Assembly: GCF_001404515.1 (NCBI RefSeq)
Contig: NZ_CXWE01000005.1
Span: 310,001-374,000 of the forward strand
DNA: 64,000 bases
Origin: Roseibium album
Lineage (GTDB): Bacteria > Pseudomonadota > Alphaproteobacteria > Rhizobiales > Stappiaceae
Direction of reading: 5' to 3'
Under the pieces are notes generated by a model that had not been told where the DNA came from, did no database searches, and worked only from the letters and a program-made list of their open reading frames with translations. The translations under genes were made by a program, and so were the position numbers. Positions 62,311-64,000 of this stretch are shown piece after piece (the stretch's first letter is position 1; each line of letters starts with the position of its first letter).

Positions 62311-63510
62311 ATGGCACATTCAGGAGGAGTTGGACCCGAAGGAAGTCTCGGAAGTCTGGGCAGCCTCGGCAGCCTGGGAAGCCTTGGGAGTTTGGGGAGC
62401 CTCGGCAGCCTTGGCAGCCTGGGGAGCCTTGGCAGCCTGGGCAGCCTCGGATCGGTCGGCGCCAATCCGCCCCTGGTGGCGCAGGCACTGATCACCAGTC
62501 GTGACGGGATCGCCGGCACCTGGGAGCCAGTGCAGTACACTGAAGTGACGGCAAACCACCAGGAGGACACCGCCTATCTCGAACGGCTCGCTCCCGCCGT
62601 GAGGACGAGCGTCTTTGCGCTCGAAATCGGCTCCCGGATTGGCTTCAATTTCGCAAACGGCAACGCAAAGGTCTTTCACCTGCAGACGGACTTCCAGTTG
62701 CCGGATACGAAGTATCAGACACTGATGGAAATGAAGCGTCCCACACGGGAAATTTTCGCTGATCAGCTGACCATGGTCGCAAACTACGCGGACTTGCGCC
62801 CGGACCGTTCAGGCGAAATCATCGCGCAACTTGCAACACCGTTGGAGTTTCTGCGCGCAATTGCGTTTGTTGATCCGGAACGCACTCCATTCACTGTCGA
62901 ATTGCTGGGTATGTCGCTTTGGCTCGCCAACTACGTCGAAATGCGGCTGAAATACTCGTTGTCGTGCAAGCGGCCGATAGAATGGTCGCCGCAAATCCAG
63001 CCAATGATCTGGACACCAACCCATGGCAGCCTGCCCAGCGGGCATGCAACGGAAGCGTTCTGCATGGCACAGGTGCTTTGGCTGTTGCTGCGGGAATCCG
63101 GAACGAGTCCTTACTCTGGTGACCTGTGGGGCGAAATGATGATGCGGCAGGCCGCGCGCATCGCGATCAACCGAACCGTGGCCGGCGTACACTTTCCGGT
63201 CGACAGTGTCGCCGGTGCCGTGCTGGGTCTCAATCTCGGCGAATATCTCGTCAAACGATGCAAGAGAGAACAGCCGGATACCGGCTGGAAATTCAACGGC
63301 GAGCACTTCCATGACGGGTCGGGTTCGGCAACGAACATGGATTTCAACTGGAGAGACTATTACGATTTCTCCTCCAGTCCCCCCGGGCTGAGTGACACGA
63401 CTGGCTGGGTAAGCCGCACTAACTTCCAAAATTCGATCGATGATGCTGTTTCTGAACCTCTCGGGTGGCTTTGGGCCCGGGCAAAGGCGGAATGGCACGA
63501 CATCACCTGA
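62311..63510 (+). CDS. PAP2/vanadium-haloperoxidase family protein with Gly-Ser-Leu repeat tail
   Basis: A 399-residue protein. The phosphatase/haloperoxidase core has three motifs: KRP (Lys220, Arg221), PSGH (Ser243-Gly-His245) and NRTVAGVHFPVDS (Arg288, His294). These are the vanadate/phosphate ligands and the catalytic His of the PAP2/VHPO superfamily. The N-terminus is MAHSGGVGPE followed by twelve GSL triplets and one GSV (residues 11-49). No signal peptide is visible. It may be a vanadium-dependent haloperoxidase or a phosphatase; sequence alone does not decide. The gap to the cyclase gene is 38 bp. GAAAGGAG precedes the ATG. Confidence 0.83.
   Translation: MAHSGGVGPEGSLGSLGSLGSLGSLGSLGSLGSLGSLGSLGSLGSLGSVGANPPLVAQALITSRDGIAGTWEPVQYTEVTANHQEDTAYLERLAPAVRTSVFALEIGSRIGFNFANGNAKVFHLQTDFQLPDTKYQTLMEMKRPTREIFADQLTMVANYADLRPDRSGEIIAQLATPLEFLRAIAFVDPERTPFTVELLGMSLWLANYVEMRLKYSLSCKRPIEWSPQIQPMIWTPTHGSLPSGHATEAFCMAQVLWLLLRESGTSPYSGDLWGEMMMRQAARIAINRTVAGVHFPVDSVAGAVLGLNLGEYLVKRCKREQPDTGWKFNGEHFHDGSGSATNMDFNWRDYYDFSSSPPGLSDTTGWVSRTNFQNSIDDAVSEPLGWLWARAKAEWHDIT
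62341..62457 (+). repeat. Tandem 9-bp repeat encoding Gly-Ser-Leu
   Basis: Thirteen 9-bp units of the pattern GGN-AGY-CTN encode 12 GSL and one GSV. The third bases vary among units, so the repeat is old enough to have drifted or is selected at the protein level. Slippage at such repeats can change the tail length between strains. Confidence 0.95.
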
Positions 63511-63539
63511 CGAAACCGAATGATTGAAGGGAGGCTCAC

Positions 63540-64000
63540 ATGGTCTTCACTTGGAACGAATTCGACGCTGGTGACATCGTTCTGAATCCATCGGCGGATT
63601 TTCGCGTTAACACGGTAAGTCGCTCCATTGCCGCGGATCTGGCGATTCCAGAAGATGAAATCTGGTGGCTGATAGCTGCTAATCCGGCGAAAAGAGACAA
63701 GGACAGTGACGGCTACTACTCCCTTGACGAAATTTGGGACTTGTCGAAAAAACTGGGGCTGGGTGACGATCCGAAAAAATTCCTGCTGATTCCGCCCGAA
63801 TACCCGGAAGAAGTGCGAGGAGTCTCAGCCCCCCCTGTCATTTCCCTTTACGCGCGGCGCAATTACATCAACGCGGTGAACGATAATGCGGTGAAAGAGC
63901 GTGGAGCCGAAACAGGCATTGCCTGGTTCGAAGTCGGCCCCGCGTTCCAAAAAGACGATATTGTCATGCAGGAAGTACCGTTCAACTTCGACCCTGGACC
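63540..64000 (+). CDS. EF-hand-like protein, 3' end outside window
   Basis: The frame opens at an ATG at 63540, with GGGAGG upstream, and stays open to the window edge (about 153 residues). It begins MVFTWNEFDAGDIVLNPSAD and contains DKDSDGYYSLDE, which fits an EF-hand calcium loop (Asp, Asp, Asp, Gly, Ser, Glu at the usual places). No signal peptide is seen. It lies 29 bp after the haloperoxidase-type gene, so it belongs to the same operon. The family is not recognised. Confidence 0.7.
   Translation, partial: MVFTWNEFDAGDIVLNPSADFRVNTVSRSIAADLAIPEDEIWWLIAANPAKRDKDSDGYYSLDEIWDLSKKLGLGDDPKKFLLIPPEYPEEVRGVSAPPVISLYARRNYINAVNDNAVKERGAETGIAWFEVGPAFQKDDIVMQEVPFNFDPG

Noticed and set aside
1-64000. 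CRISPR arrays or prophage genes
   Set aside because: No regularly spaced repeats and no phage structural, integrase or lysis genes were recognised anywhere in the window.

Overview
The window reads as chromosomal DNA of a marine-type alphaproteobacterium. The TRAP transporter families, the small/large sodium:solute symporter pair, the DHPS/sulfolactate genes and the afuABC transporter point towards the Roseibium/Labrenzia/Stappia group. That placement is inferred from gene content; no rRNA or other taxonomic marker is present. Coding density is high and base composition is G+C-rich throughout, except for one sharply A+T-rich island at about 48.56-50.87 kb. No CRISPR array, rRNA operon, complete insertion sequence or recombinase gene was found. 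There is one tRNA, with anticodon CAT, probably Ile2.

Layout. (1) 0-5 kb: a truncated small membrane protein, a cNMP/CBS/DUF294 regulator and a two-subunit sodium:solute symporter of the acetate type, with paired TACTTAGGTA boxes far upstream. (2) 5-15.4 kb: a TlpA-like thioredoxin, a VPLPA-CTERM-like secreted protein, a leftward operon (small secreted protein, caspase/SEL1 protein, lipoprotein, two-domain glycosyltransferase) and a rightward three-gene glycan operon. (3) 15.5-26.2 kb: a universal stress protein and one long leftward operon that appears to import 2,3-dihydroxypropane-1-sulfonate (DHPS) through a TRAP transporter, oxidise it to 3-sulfolactate (HpsN/O/P) and cleave that to pyruvate and sulfite (SuyAB), with ComC. 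A LacI-type regulator is divergent, with a 22-bp perfect operator palindrome between them. (4) 26.2-33.3 kb: a second TRAP transporter with an IclR regulator and a divergent GMC oxidoreductase, which resembles the reported isethionate-uptake/dehydrogenase arrangement, then a class I aminotransferase. (5) 33.7-37.3 kb: LysR, cytochrome P450, [2Fe-2S] ferredoxin and an orphan TRAP binding protein. (6) 37.5-43.7 kb: nagB-nagA-TRAP operon with a divergent ROK repressor. (7) 44-48.4 kb: tRNA, AI-2E family permease, SIMPL protein and two tandem family-3 solute-binding proteins. (8) 48.4-51.5 kb: the A+T-rich island, described below. (9) 51.6-64 kb: speD-speE, afuABC sugar-phosphate-type ABC transporter, an HBM-type chemoreceptor, and an operon of adenylate cyclase/TolB-like/TPR protein, a PAP2/vanadium-haloperoxidase-type enzyme with a Gly-Ser-Leu repeat tail, and a truncated EF-hand-like protein.

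The most unusual feature is a 2.3-kb A+T-rich insert between two copies of the last 126 bp of a GNAT acetyltransferase gene. The copies differ at 5 positions. The right copy completes the acetyltransferase frame. The left copy is a stump whose stop overlaps the start of the next gene. The insert carries its own sigma70-like promoter, a 43-codon gene for a peptide with a signal-peptide-like leader and a 9-residue tail holding two cysteines, and a 640-residue polytopic membrane protein. Both genes have the same AGGGG ribosome binding site. No known system fits; a mobile peptide/membrane-protein cargo pair is the leading hypothesis.

The middle third of the window is an accessory catabolic region: four separate TRAP-related loci, each next to its own regulator and first-step enzymes. 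The surrounding genes are mostly ordinary chromosomal functions.
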